Assembly: GCA_029448655.1 (NCBI GenBank)
Contig: JACCLO010000002.1
Coordinates: 1,116,001 to 1,180,000 of the forward strand
From: Wolfiporia cocos
Taxonomy: Eukaryota; Basidiomycota; Agaricomycetes; Polyporales; Phaeolaceae
DNA length: 64,000 bases
Direction of reading: 5' to 3'
Shown one piece after another: positions 33,901 to 46,162 of this stretch. The translations under genes were made by a program, and so were the position numbers. How positions within the stretch are numbered: the first letter of the stretch is position 1; every line of letters begins with the position of its first letter. The notes under the pieces were generated by a model that saw only the letters and a list, made by a program, of their open reading frames with translations, was not told where the DNA came from and ran no database searches.

Positions 33901-36357
33901 AGAACCCAAGAGGACAAGGAGCGTGTCAGATTGTAGTGGCACATCGAAAGCGAGCCAATACAAACAATCCCGCAGTGGGCTGTACGTGAATTGTCCATGG
34001 ATTCAGGAATCTGAAGCCTTGCGCAGATGAGGCTAGTCAGTGAATTTGACACAAAGAGCAATCGCGGTCATAGGTAGGCCAAGCCACAAGCTGACTGCCG
34101 AGCACGAGTACATCAGCTGCCACGATAGAATTCTACGCAGAACGTGCCCATACAAGCGGATGTGGCCACGGTGCGTATTATAATTATTGATAGAAGTTCT
34201 TTCGATGCCGGGCCCGGATGTCGATAACATTGATACGGTCAAGTCTGTGCTGAACCGTCTTCGTCAAAGATTAAACAGTTTTGGTTGGCTCCTCTTTGCG
34301 CATGAAGGGCAGAGGTTGCTATCATTTTCGATACCTGCATCACAGGAAAGTGGAGCAAATGCGAATCATACTATCAGTCGACCACCGGCGCTGACACGAG
34401 GAGGGAAATATGACGCAGCGATGCAGCAAACTAGTGCTGCTTGTGTCATTTGTTTCAGCTAGCAGCTGCAGCTGACAGTAGAGAGGGCAGTATGCCAAAG
34501 GCGTTGAGCGCGTGCCAGTCCCGCCGCGAATCATATAAGACGCCGATTTGCGTAGATTGTTACGTAGGGTGTATCAAGAGATGACGCGCATTCCCGCATG
34601 GCTTGTAGGAAACATCAGAAACGGACCAGAGAGCTGCCGGGCACACACCGATCTGTACGCGGCCTGTCGACGGTAAGATTGACATTGAACTATCACAGCG
34701 GCGTGCATGATGCAGAGCTTGTCTACAGATGGTATTGATCAACGTCGATAACGACCCGCGCGAACCCCGGCATGCACATGTAAGTTCCTGCGTGTATGTA
34801 TGAAGCTCACGTCGAAACATAGACATTCTCTCCAGGTGATCTGTCAACGCCACGAAGGGGCGGTCAGAACACCTCGAGTTTCTCCCATGGCCAACGGGAG
34901 GATCGAGAATGGCAATTTATCGCACTGGCCATGGCCCGTAATCGTCATGCTGGCTAATGCAGAAATTCCAGTAACATACACATGCCAGACCATGGGCTCA
35001 CGCCGATGAAGACCCCGACGCCCAGCAATCTGACGTCACAGTAGTATTAGCTGGAACGTCCCGAGATGAACGACTTTTGGCACACGTAAGTTACGAAGCA
35101 CGCATAAGGGAATGCAGACAGTCGTCCCGCCAAAGCTTGAATCTACGATGTCCGACGGTTTAAATTGGTGGTTCTTGTAGAGATGAGCCTTATCCAGTGC
35201 ATGCGGAGTAGGTGTGCTCGCGGACCAAACTATAGGCCGAACGCCGATATAAGGTTGGAGATCAGTGCCACTGTCTGATGTTGAGCGCCAAGTACAAAGT
35301 GGCTCCTTGAGATTGTTGCGTACACACCAGAATAACAAGCCGAAGCGGTGGCAGTTAATACGTGATCTGGCAGCGAGGAGCCCTGCCAATGCATAAAGGA
35401 ACGTCAGTCGATGGTTATGGTATCGAGAGTAAAACAGATCGACGATATCGCGGAACAGACTACAAGCTCACCGGCGAGTGCGAGCCCAGGGTTTAACGGC
35501 ACAGTGGAGTGCTCACGATAGTGAAAGTACGCTCAATCATGCGGCTGCGACTTGGTGGCACACGCACTATCCTTCCCGCCACCCAACGAGCCACCCTCAT
35601 ACGCACACTCACTTGCACTCTCCGGCATCCATGACGCCCTCGCCTATCATCGCGTCGGGCCACGGATTGAAAAGATAGGGATCCGGTCAGCCATCGCTGC
35701 ACGATCTGCCGGCAGGGAGTCGAATGCTCCAACATGTTGCCCCAATTGGCGCTCGCTAGTGTGGAGGTGGAGGACGTACAGGCATGGCCGAACGGCGAGC
35801 CAACCTCCGACTACGTCCCCGGAAACGAGTGCCCATAACGGTAGCATATTCGTGAGAGAACACACCTGCGCGTACGGTGACGACAACGGTGACGGCGACT
35901 CCAAAGAGACTGGGGACGCGGGGGAACACCGCTTATCCGGGGAGTAGCTGGAGGACCGAACCCCCTTCGCGCATTTCTTCGCCACGGTAGTTTAGGGTTG
36001 CAATGTCTGCCCCGAGTGGGACGAGCCAAGAGATTCTGGGAAAGCATGGCTCCCTGCATAGCGTATGAGCCGATTGGGCTGAATAGTGGGAAGTAGGAGG
36101 ACAAACCTGATCGTGGATTTCCATCATCCCATTCCCTGCTACATGCACAAGCCTCATCTTATCGCAATACAGCACAGAGCAAGGATTCACCAAATGAGAA
36201 CAATAATGATATTGCAACAACTCAGCAGGAGCATGCAAGCACGCGATGACACGAGTAGAACGAACCAAGTCCAAAGTCGAGCGAGAAGCACGCACGCAGT
36301 GATTAGTGCGTATGTGTCCGAGAAGTAAGTGCGAGGGAGAGGGTAGATGGGGTGTGA
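30910..36357. other. 5.4-kb gene-poor stretch
   Basis: No recognisable gene. The longest frames (31313-31693 +, 126 codons; 35552-35947 +, 131 codons; 35933-36592 -) lack domains. The last mostly overlaps the end of GOS1. Composition is visibly less GC-rich than neighbouring genes. I find no transposase motifs, long terminal repeats or tandem arrays. It may be decayed transposon sequence or regulatory DNA. Confidence 0.4.
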
Positions 36358-37348
36358 CTAGAATATGTACGTGAGCAGGAGGACGAGGCATATGCCGATG
36401 ACGCAGCCAACGATGATCGAGTCGCGCCGCCGGCGGGACTTGATCATCGAGATGAGGTTGTTCACTCCGGGCATTGTGTCTGGAAGCAACGAAGCAAAGG
36501 CATACAGGAGCAACGGTGGTTTCCAAAGCCACGTTGAGTAGAGTTGCTAGAGAGGCTATAGACAGAAACCACGCACTCAGCACCCCCGCCATCCGCGAAT
36601 TGATACCAGTTATCGTGGTCCGTTGCCGCGAAAATTCCGCACGCGTCTCGTACGCTTGTCTGCAATCGCATACTCAGCGTTCCAGTCACAGCTCTCATAT
36701 GCAGGCGACACGCACGAGAGGATATCGTCCGTCATCTGATGCGAGCTGTCGATATGGCCCCGTTCAGCGAGCAGCGCATCTGCCGCGGACGACTTGTACG
36801 CGCTGCGAGCCGGGACGGTCAGCGTCGTTCATACAAGGCAAAAACGGCCGCACTCTATGTCGTTCCGCACCCCGCTCAGCAGGTTCGCCTGGTCCAGCGC
36901 GCTCTTCACGTTCGTCTGCGCACGCTCGCATCAACGCCCGCCCGCCCGCACGCGCCGCAAGCGCAACGCACCTTCGTCCTGCGCAGCTCGCGCGCATAGT
37001 CCTGGTACACCTCCCTGTGCCGCTGGATCGCACGGAGCATGGACTGCGACGGGGAGCTGTCCGCATCGCCCGCGAGCGCGGACAGCTGGTCGTTGTTCTC
37101 GCGCAGCTGCACGCCGCCGTCAGCACGTGCCCGCCGCAGCCGATGAGAGAAGGGGGGAGACGCACCTTCTCGAGGAGCTCATCGACCTCCGCCTCGAGGT
37201 CGCGCCAGCGCTCGGCGGAGTCGCCCGCCTCGAGGTCGTCCTGGCTGCGCGTCATGGCGGACGCGAGGCGCGCGTACGCGGTGAGCTTGGTGTCGAAGAG
37301 CGACTCGAGCGTGCGGCACTGCCGGTGGAGCGCGTCGTAGGTCGACAT
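36358..37348 (-). CDS. GOS1: Golgi SNARE Gos1 (GOSR1/GS28 family)
   Basis: Start MSTYDALHRQCRTLESLFDTKL at 37348. A helical N-terminal part (SQDDLEAGDSAERWRDLEAE, VDELLEK) leads to SPSQSMLRAIQRHREVYQDY. The Qb-SNARE motif is assembled from three exons (SHQMTDDILSQAYETRAEF, SRQRTTITGINSRMAGVLN, TMPGVNNLISMIKSRRRRDS). A single C-terminal membrane helix (IIVGCVIGICLVLLLTYIF) ends at TAG 36358-36360. The MAGVL-N-TMPG join uses a GTGCGT donor and reproduces the family's conserved sequence. Gos1 is a Qb-SNARE for intra-Golgi and endosome-to-Golgi fusion and is anchored by its tail. About 230 residues, normal for the family. Confidence 0.93.
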
Positions 37349-37896
37349 GGTCGTGTGGCTGTGTTCGAGCTGCAGCTGGCGTTCAGTACAGGTCTGAGTT
37401 GCAAGCGGTACGTGTCGCGCAGCCGCAGCCGGCGCTCCGGCGGTGCCTGTGTGGGGAAACTGGGCGCCTGTCCTGCGGGGCGCGTGCTCTGCGCATTATT
37501 GTCGCCGGCGGTCAGGCTGCTTGTCATCGTCGCGGGCATTGCAATTGTCGTCTTATCGCTGTGGCACTCTTATCGCTTGGGCACGCTCTGATCTAGTTGA
37601 AAATGCAGGAGAGCAGGAGGGATTGTGGCCACATCCACACGCGGCAGGCTGGTGCAAGCGGGGCAGCCCGTCAGCCAAGAGCCGTATCCGTACGCGCAGA
37701 CGTCAATCCCTCTCCGTGACGCGCTGCCGTCTGCACCAACGTCATCTGCTACCGGCCCCACACGTCCCCCAGCCCCTATAAGATCCTCTAGGAGCGGCTG
37801 GTCCTCCATTCCACAACTTACTCTTGCTCTACGTTGTAAACCTATCCTCAGTGACGACTCTGTAACGACCCCTCTCCTTACAACCACTTGAACATT
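37349..37896. other. Divergent promoter region of GOS1 and the small membrane protein
   Basis: The two genes start on opposite strands 548 bp apart. Open frames here overlap each other on both strands and are not convincing. No clear TATA box. Confidence 0.4.
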
Positions 37897-38216
37897 ATGG
37901 TCCGTGGCGGAGAATGATAATGGCTGCAAGTTTTGGCTGACCCGCGTGTTTGCAGGGTTCCGTTGTCTCTGCGATTGCTGGTGCCATCGGCGCCGTCGTC
38001 TCCGCTATCGCGAGCATCATCATGATCTGTGTCGACCTCGTCGTGACGGTATGTGCAGCCAACATGCGTTCTTGCTTTTCGCTCATCGCCTCGCTGCAGA
38101 TCATTATGACGATTTTCGATATCATATTCGATATCCTCTGCTGCAACTGGTGCGGCGGGCGCACGAGGCGCACTGGCACCCACAGATTCCGCAGAGGTGC
38201 AGGGACAGGATATTAA
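37897..38216 (+). CDS. 70-residue membrane protein ending in a Cys/Arg-rich motif
   Basis: Exons 37897-37899 (only the ATG), 37956-38048 and 38100-38216 give 70 residues. Most of the chain is hydrophobic (GSVVSAIAGAIGAVVSAIA, then IIMICVDLVVT and IIMTIFDIIFDILCC), followed by CNWCGGRTRRTGTHRFRR and GAGTGY-stop. The pattern of two or three hydrophobic helices, a CC..C cluster and an Arg-rich tail resembles small conserved proteins I associate with basidiomycete genomes, but I cannot give a name or function. The Cys cluster beside a helix could be palmitoylated. The intron borders are GTCCGT...TTTGCAG and GTATGT...CTGCAG (56 and 51 nt). Confidence 0.7.
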
Positions 38217-38541
38217 TCGGCTAGTCCGTCCCTGCTTGATGACAAAGACGATGGATCACGACTGCTACACGATCATACCCCGGCCCCTTATACCATACGT
38301 ACAGCATAATGTCCTCCCGCTCGTAATAGGCCGCTATGTAATACTTGAATCATGCCGCTCCAGCTGTGTGTCCACTTGCGATCCGCACGCAATGTGAAAA
38401 CGTTACTGTAATGATGTTCGCCACACCTCCACGTCACTTGTACAGCCGTGTATTTTGCAATCCACAATGTACAACATTCGGTGTGATACACTCTTCCATG
38501 TACGTTCTCTCCACGTTCCGGCGTGGGCACCTGATGTGACC
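38217..38541. other. Convergent 3' flanks
   Basis: Spacer between the small membrane protein (+) and RNase T2 (-). AT-richer 3' UTR-like sequence, no gene. Confidence 0.45.
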
Positions 38542-39945
38542 TCACTGGTCGCGAGCGGTGCGCCCGCGACGGCGCTTGCGCCTTTCGCGCGACGCGTCGT
38601 CGTCGTCGTCGCTGGACTTGGGGACGTACTGGATCCCGAAAGACGGGCAGGATCCCGCCTCGTACGCGTCTGCAGATTGCGAGCATGTGCGCACGGCGGG
38701 ATGAAGTCAGAGATCCATCAGATCCGATGCAGGGCGGCTCAGGACGCACCGATCGGGACCCACTCGCCGTCGATCACGGAGCCCTTTATGTTGAACCAGT
38801 ACTCGATCTGGTACAGCTCGTCGTCGTCGCAGTCGAACGACGCCGTCACCTGCGCCGGTGTCAGTCAGGGAGCGGCGCGCGGGCGCGGAGGACACGCACC
38901 CCCGCCGCGCTCTGGATCGCGTTCTGGAGCTCGTCGAGGGTGTACGTCTGGTCGTTCGAGGGCGTGATGCCCCCCGCCTCGAGCCAGCTGTACGTCGGGA
39001 GCGTCTGTGGCACCCGCGTCAGCACGTGCCCCGCCGCCGACACCGCGACAGACGCACCTGGAACAGGCTGACGACGGACTCGAAGAACGCGACCGCCTGT
39101 GCACGCCGTCAGCGCGCGGGGAGCAGGGAACGGAAGGCACGCACGTCCGCGCCCGTCGTGCTGTCGTCCGCGATGCACGCCGGCTCGAGCGTCGTGTAGC
39201 ACGTCCCGTGCGTGTCCCACTCGTGCTGCCAAAAGTCCTCGTTCGACTCGTCGTCGCTCACCCAGTACTGCGCGCGTGCGCGGCGTCAGCGTCAGCTCTG
39301 GCGGAGGCGACGTGGGGGAAGGCGCACCGTGTTCATGTAGTCCAGCGTGGACGACGCGCCCTGGTCCGAGAGGAGCTGTGTGGGGTGCGCGCGCTCTGAG
39401 TGGGCGCCTCGGCGACGGGCAGCAAGAGAGGGTACGCACGGTGCTGATGTCGTCGTAGTCGCGGGACGAATCGCAGTCCTCGGGATACGAGCCGTCGCAG
39501 CTGCACGGCGCGTGAGTGGCACGATCCCGCGCACAGAGAGCGCAGACACGCACTAGTTCGGCCAGAGCCCTGCGTGCACGCCGCGATCGAGCCACAGGCA
39601 GCAAGTCAGCGTGAGCCGTGTCCGCGCGAACCGCCGCACGCACCGTGAATTGTCCAGCTGTCGGCCGGCCCCGTCGACGGGTCGGTGTCCCAGAACTGTG
39701 CGGTCGCTCTCAGTGCCGGCAAGGGGACGAGGGGACGCGACGCGACGCACCTGCACCTGCTGGATGAGCCCGTTCGCCTCGAAGCAGCACGTGTCCGTCT
39801 CGACGGACGTGTTCTGGCAGGACGCGACGCCGCTCGTGCCGCACCCCGAGCTGATGCGCCGCACGAGGCTGAGCGGCTCCATCGCCCCGCGCGCCGCGGC
39901 GGGGCCTGCGAGCGCGCACGCGCCGAGGATCGCGAGCGTGAGCAT
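38542..39945 (-). CDS. Secreted ribonuclease T2
   Basis: A signal peptide (MLTLAILGACALAGPAAARG) and Cys-rich N-terminus (SSGCGTSGVASCQN, TDTCCFEANG) precede both catalytic signatures of RNase T2. CAS1 is SWTIHGLWPNYCDGSYP, with its middle on a 16-nt microexon (39554-39569). CAS2 is FWQHEWDTHGTCY. Ten exons are joined by nine introns of about 50-70 nt; eight of nine donors begin GTGCGT and one GTGCGC. The body ends AYEAGSCPSFGIQYVPKSS, then five Asp and a very basic tail (RERRKRRRGRTARDQ), stop at 38542-38544. RNase T2 enzymes cut single-stranded RNA via 2',3'-cyclic phosphates in acidic compartments or outside the cell. The charged tail is not part of the catalytic domain. Confidence 0.93.
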
Positions 39946-41026
39946 CGTGGACGTGTTCTGTGTTCTGTGTTCTGTGCGTGTCCGGTGCCCGAGAGCCTAT
40001 CGCCGTGGGATTGCGTCAGCGTATTACAATAGCAAGGGGCGGGGACTAGCGGGTGATTAGGGTGGGTACGCACAGATGCGGGAGGGCTATCAGCTATCAA
40101 GCTTCAGTGAGCCTCGCCATCGCCGGTGGGGGCGTATATATACCGTGCTCGCGCAGGCCGTGGTCCCACTTCGGTAGCTGCGCACGCATGCTCGCACTGG
40201 ATTTAGCACGCCCTGTTGCCAGTGCGTTCTGATGGATGGGGAGATAAGTCGCGCGGGGCCATATGCTTGTGCTGCAGCTTCGCTGCACCGCCCGTTCCCA
40301 GCGTGCGCGTGCATGCGCGTTCCACTAATGGTGCGCCATTAAGTCCGCCTGCGCGTCCGTACATGCTGTATTACTCGCTCGCGCTGGAATACACCGCACG
40401 GATGCGGGGGCCTCGGCTGCGCTGGGCGGGCCGTCAGCCAGAGCGACACACGTTTGTGAGACTCGCTCCGCGTACGCACCGCACTGCGCACGGAGCCCGA
40501 AGCGTGCTGCTGCAGAGATAAGTCGCAGCCAGGCACCGTGCCGATCGCTGTGCAGATTTGCTCCCGCTTCCTGGCCCCGCCTGCCGCGTTAGCGGCGATC
40601 TTCTGCTGCCGACATTCCTGGTCGACTGTGGCATTCCTGCAGGTTGCACGAGGGATGCCAGCCCTCGGAACACGGTGCTGCGTATGGGATCAGCAATGGC
40701 GATAGTATACCGAGATAACACATACTGCATCCCTCATTGGCTGCCGCCTCCATGTGTGAACGAGGGCGGTCGCAGCACGCGGATGGCTGTTGTGGCTCAA
40801 CGGCACCAAGCGCTGTCAATCAAACGCCACAGCGCCGCCACATGCTCCCGTCACGATCAGGGACGTTGAACGTTGGCGAGCCATTCATTTCCTCAGCGCA
40901 CGCGCACGCGCATTTCATATCTCCTGCAGTCCAGTACGTAATGCGTAGCTAGCACACGCCGCGTCCTGCGCCATCTACATCTAGATCCACGATAGATTCC
41001 GCGCCACACCCTCAGGAGGCTCGGTG
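39946..41026. other. Intergenic, RNase T2 promoter side
   Basis: About 1.1 kb between two minus-strand genes. A TATATATA element at about 40134-40141 lies some 190 nt upstream of the RNase T2 ATG and could be its TATA box. No gene supported in the overlapping short frames. Confidence 0.4.
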
Positions 41027-43439
41027 CTACCTCCGTGATGCCTTGACGAGCTGCACGAGCCCCTCGATCCGCGTCCGCCACGAGTCCCCGTACGTGAACC
41101 CCGTCAGGCCGCTCAGGAATTGCCTGCAAAGACCGGGTCAGCACACCGTGCACACAGGACACCACGGACGCCGCGCACCAGCTCGTCGTGACAGACTGGA
41201 TCGGGTAATCGAGCTGCGGCGGGATCGTCGTCTGCATCAACCACGCAAAGCGATCGACCATGATCGCCTTTGGGTTCGTGAGCGAGCGCAGCCCCTCGGG
41301 CCCGCCTGTCTCGGGGTGAGCGCGCGCCATCTGCCACACACAAGCGCGGCACGCACCAAATCGGCCGTAGCCGCTCTTCTTCGTCCCGCCGAACGGCAGA
41401 TCCTGGCTGTAGACGCGCGTCAGCACCACCGCGTACAGCGTCTGCGGGACCTACTTCATCTGCGAGAACGGCGTCAGCTGGGTGTCACGCACAGCGCATG
41501 GGGGCGGTCACCCACGTAGCACACGCCAAAGTCGTTGATCGACACCATGCCGCACTCGAGCTGGCGCGCGACCTGGACGCATTTCTCCTGGTCGGGCCCG
41601 AACACGCTCGCGCCGAGCCCGTACCGCGTCCCGTTCGCGATCTCGACCGCCTCCGCGATCGTGTCGTACTTGATCAGCACCACCACCGGCGCGAACACTG
41701 CCACACATACACGCTGTTAGCCACCCGCCGCACGCACACGCTGCCGACGCACGCACGCTCGCGCTGGGCGATCTCCGACTCGGGGTCGACGTCGCCGATG
41801 ACCGTCGGCCGGAAGTACGCGCCGTGCTCGAGGTACGGATGCGCGTGCGGCTCGCCGCCCTCGATCGGGAGGTCCGCGTCGTGCGCGAGCTGCACGAGCG
41901 CGTCCGTAGCCGCGACGCGCGCGGGGCTGATCATCGCCCCGACGTCGACCGCGGGCACGAACCCGTCCTGCGGGCTCGCGAGCGCGCTCCCGAGCCGCAG
42001 CTGCTGTGCCCGCCCGCTGAGCAGCGTGAACAGCTCGTCGTGCTGCGACGCGTGCACGATCAGCCGCTCGAGCCCGATGCAGTTCTGCCCCGCGTTTTGG
42101 CTGGCGCGCGTGAGCGGGGTGCGCGCGGGGAAGAGGGGAGAGCACGCACTAGATGGCGCGCAGCCAGAGACTGAGGTATTGCCGCAGGTTCGTGTGCGGC
42201 ATGATGATCGCCGCGTCCTTGCCCCCGAGCTCGAGCGTCACCGGCGTCAGGTTTTCCGTCGCCGCCATGGCGATCTGGGGCGTGCGCTCAGCTCGATCCG
42301 CACCTTGGTAATCTCATGGACCTGCCTGCCGCCCGACGTGCTCCGAACCGATGAACGTGATGTGCTTGATGATGGGCGACTTTGTGAGCGCGTCCGCGTC
42401 TTCCGGGTAGCAGCAGACCAGCTGCGACGGCGTGTCCGTGAGCGGCGTCCGCGCACTCGAGCCCTGGAACTGACCTGGACGAGCTCTGGGCTGTGTCCGC
42501 ACGCACGCAGGCACTCCTTGATGGCATTGACGAACCAGGTCGTGGACCACACGACCTGTTCGGAGCACTTGAGGACGACCGCGTTGCCGGCGAACAGGGA
42601 GGCGACGATAGGAGACCAGGCGTTGTGCAATGCTGGAAGGACGCGTACGTAGGCCAGCGATGGCAGGCAAAGGTAGAACACGCACGGTAGTTCCAGGACG
42701 TGATGGCGGCGACGACGCCGAGCGGCTCATAGACCACATAGCCCTTTTTGTAGAACAGCAGCAAGTTTGTGCTCCGCGGTTCCGGACGCAGGTAGCGCTC
42801 GCCGTGCTTGATGAGCCATGTCAGCTTCGAGCACGTCGCCATCACCTCGCCGAACGCGGCGTCGACCACTACCGGGCGGTGAGCCGTGCGCATCGGGAGC
42901 AGCAACGTTAACGAAGCGCACTCACGCGTCTTGCCCGAATCGCGGCACGCGACCCGCGCGCACGCCTCCTGGTTGTCGACGAGCCACTTGTTCAGGCTGC
43001 GGATCACGCGCCGGCGGTCGCGGAACGCGGTGTGCCGCCACGCGCGCTGGGCGTCCTGGGCGGCGCGGACCTTCATGCCGATCTCGAGCGCGCTGTCCGC
43101 GAGGAAGGTGCCGAGGTGGAAGGACGTCGCCGGGTCGTACGCGGTGATATAGCGGCGGTCGGGGTCCATGAAGTGCGGGCGGAGCTCCTCGTGGAGGAGG
43201 TGCGCGTCGAGGCTCGGGTGCGGGATCTGGCGCGGCTCGAAGTGGGGCCCGATTTGCTGCGACGATGGTCAGTGCGCAGGGAGTGAGCGGGCAGCGGGCG
43301 GGCGCACGGGCGGGGGCGGGTGCCGGAAGGGCACGGCGCGGTTGTGCACGGTCTGGAAGCGGTGGAAGACGAGCCAGATGCCGAGGGCGAAGAAGAGGGT
43401 GAGCGGGTAGAAGACGTCGAGTCCGTCGTCGTCGGCCAT
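41027..43439 (-). CDS. Membrane-anchored aldehyde dehydrogenase (Msc7-like)
   Basis: Start MADDDGLDVFYPLTLFFALG at 43439; the hydrophobic stretch FYPLTLFFALGIWLVF is an N-terminal membrane anchor, as in fungal Msc7-type ALDHs. Then FMDPDRRYITAYDPATSFH, WRHTAFRDRRRVIRSL, YEPLGVVAAITSWNYP, FAGNAVVLKCSEQV (cofactor site), HITFIGSEHVG, PVTLELGGKD with the general-base Glu, and NAGQNCIGLERL with the catalytic Cys. Near the end come VFAPVVVLIKYD, FGPDQEKCVQVARQLECGMV, and DLPFGGTKKSGYGRFG followed by GPEGLRSLTNPKAIMVDRFA. Stop TAG at 41027-41029. It oxidises aldehydes with NAD(P); substrate unknown, probably hydrophobic given the anchor. Several introns with GTGCGT or GTGAGT donors. Confidence 0.92.
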
Positions 43440-44422
43440 GGTACTCGCGGGCGGCGGGGCGGCACTCTGCGCAGGCGTAGCTTATAATCGACGCACGACG
43501 GTGTTGGATGGCACGACGCGCACGCGTTGTTGGTTGCTATTTGGGGAAGGAGCCGAGTTGTGGCGGGCGCAGTTGTGGCATGCGGTGCCACAAGTTCACC
43601 AGATTATCACATGTGTGGTTTGACGGCTATGTTACAACCAACGTTGTGGAGGGGAAGATGCGGAGATACGAGAGTGTGCGTGCGGGAATGCGAACAAACC
43701 CAACACAAAATGATGGCCGCGACGATGCGAACGATCGCGTAACGGATAGACGTAGAATAAACTATACAACTAATCGTGCTTACGAGTGACCTTCTACTCG
43801 CGCTTAATAAATATGCTTCTCTTGAGGGGATGGCGTTGCCTCGCCAGAACTCAGAGGCAAGCTAGATACGAAAAGCGCGGGAAGAGAGATCAAGTACAGT
43901 GTGTCGAAGGCCCAGTTTTTATGTTAATTTGAGAGCCGATCGAAAAGTGACAGGAGTGAAAATATGACGAAGTAAGTGGAGTGGCTGCCTGATTAAGTAG
44001 TAAACTTGCTATAATAGTATAACGATTTGTGAAGAAGACAGATGGGAGCCGCGTCATCGGCACGGACACGTCCGCCATACTCTAAGACATGTCAACCTGA
44101 CAATTGCTCGAAAGCGATTGTTTGATCACAAACCGCGTCCTATTTACTTGCGCATCTCGCCGCCCTCGAGCGCGGGACGTCGGTCTGGATCGCCACGTCG
44201 CGTCAGTCTAACATGCCCGCTTGTGCGCTGGTAGAGTCGAGAGGAATATGATAGTATAGTACAACAAAAACATACCATAAAAGGCGGCGTAGTTCTCCTC
44301 CGCAAGGTATGCGGCGAATCGACCCTCATGCCTGCGCACGGCACACTGCCCACCCGCATAGCTCTCAGCCACCCCTTCTGAATGTGGCGCAGTTACTAGC
44401 ATGTCTTTGCTGCTGGTTGGGC

Positions 44423-44443
44423 CAGCAGCAGCAGCAGCAGCAG
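44423..44443 (+). repeat. (CAG)7 microsatellite
   Basis: Seven perfect CAG units. On the minus strand it codes poly-Ala within the uncertain frame 44208-44702. Confidence 0.85.
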
Positions 44444-46162
44444 CGGAGTGGCTGAGAAATTTAACAGACAGGGAATGCCGCTGGCGCTTCCGGTAATTGC
44501 ATCCTCGTTTGGTCACTGTAAGCTGACAGCATCCCAGTTTCTGTGCACAAGACATTCTTGAGCTCACAGAGGTCCTCAGCATCCCTGATCCATTCATAAC
44601 GGAGTCACGGCGGGATTGCTTCAGTGCTGTGGAAGCACTGTGCCTTACACTAGCTCGATTCCGCTCCGGCCACGAGATATCTTTGCAGTGCCACCATCCC
44701 AACCATTGTCAACGATATGGTCAATTACATTGACCAGAATTGGTCATATCTCCTTAATTTTGATACACAAGGTGTCCTATCACTCGATAACATTCAAGAG
44801 TATGCAAATGCAGTTCATGCTCGCGGCGCCCCCCTTGACACTGTGTGGGGCTTTATCACCCGAGGTATTTAGAAATATCCAAATAAGTCCTACTGTATCT
44901 GTGTATCCTGAAAGATGTACCATAATATAGTCAGTGTAATCCAAATATATCCAATGGCTCATGTGATCTATTTTGTAGGTTGACAGATGCCGATAAACGT
45001 CGTATGCGTCAGGCTGCGTAATTTTGCGTATGCATAAGAGATTGAATTGCTTCGGGTCCACGCGCTTACGTCGTCATGCTATTGTCTGTACTGGCGCACG
45101 ACTGTATGCCTGCCGCATGACCGTATGCGCATTCCTCCATACCGCTACCAAAATAATTGAGAACTCACAATAATTTGAGCCTCTGTACATGAAATTGATA
45201 ACAAAGGAAATAGGTTTTTTTGTGGCCGTAATCAACAATTCCCAAAGAGAAATTTGCATTTTGTAGCCAAAGGTACTTACTGCAGCCATGCCAAACTTCG
45301 AGCTCGCTCATTTGGGCAACAGAGCCATTGTATGGATGTCGAGTTCATCATATCTTACATTAGACTACAGTGAATGCATCTATGCCGATGACGCAGCTCC
45401 CATCCGAGTCTTTGTCTTTGTGGCATTGTAGCCACATCCCTTAATGGCAATGCTTTTACCTCGCAGCAGGCAATTTCTGAGAGACGAGGCTGCGCCGCCG
45501 ACCGACTAGTATCACTACGTCATTTTCCATTAATCACTTCATTTTAGGTTCCTTCACCTACACTGTCACCTCTTGAACTTTATTTCCCTTGCTACACATA
45601 AGCAGGCCCATGACGCGCTGCATGCTATCTCATCTTCTCCCTCTGCTTTTCTCTTATTTAGTGAACCTCTGGGTCTTGGCACAGTGACACCATCCTTTCC
45701 AGCTTCAAGAGGAGCTAAATAACCATGTGCAAGTAGGTGACCACCTGTGAGTCGTTTAGTTAGTAGTTTTGTCTTATCTATCTACATCCAACCAGTATGC
45801 AACTGTTCTCATTGCAAGATGTAACCACCACGGCAGACAGACTGGTACATATTTGTCACAGAATATCCAGGATATCTGACAACCCTCACTATAGGTTCTA
45901 TGGGTGCCGCTATGCATGCACGCGCTCCTCTAGTTCTCAGCTACCTCCACGTCACCTCCCAGACTCCGTCAGGTCATCTGACCAGTAGATTAGCGCTGTA
46001 GGGTAGCGCGCGTATCAGGTGCTCACACATAATGGTCACATTACTTACATCACATGTATCACTTACGTACTTACTTACCTCAGCCGTTAGGGCGGTGCTG
46101 CGCACAGGCCAGCACTTAAGGGTAGACACGTCGTGCCATCTCTCATGTATATAAGATACGAT

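Noticed and set aside
38861..39643. 260-codon minus frame within the RNase T2 locus as a separate gene
   Set aside because: It reads straight through several introns. The true product uses parts of it in spliced form and has both RNase T2 motifs.
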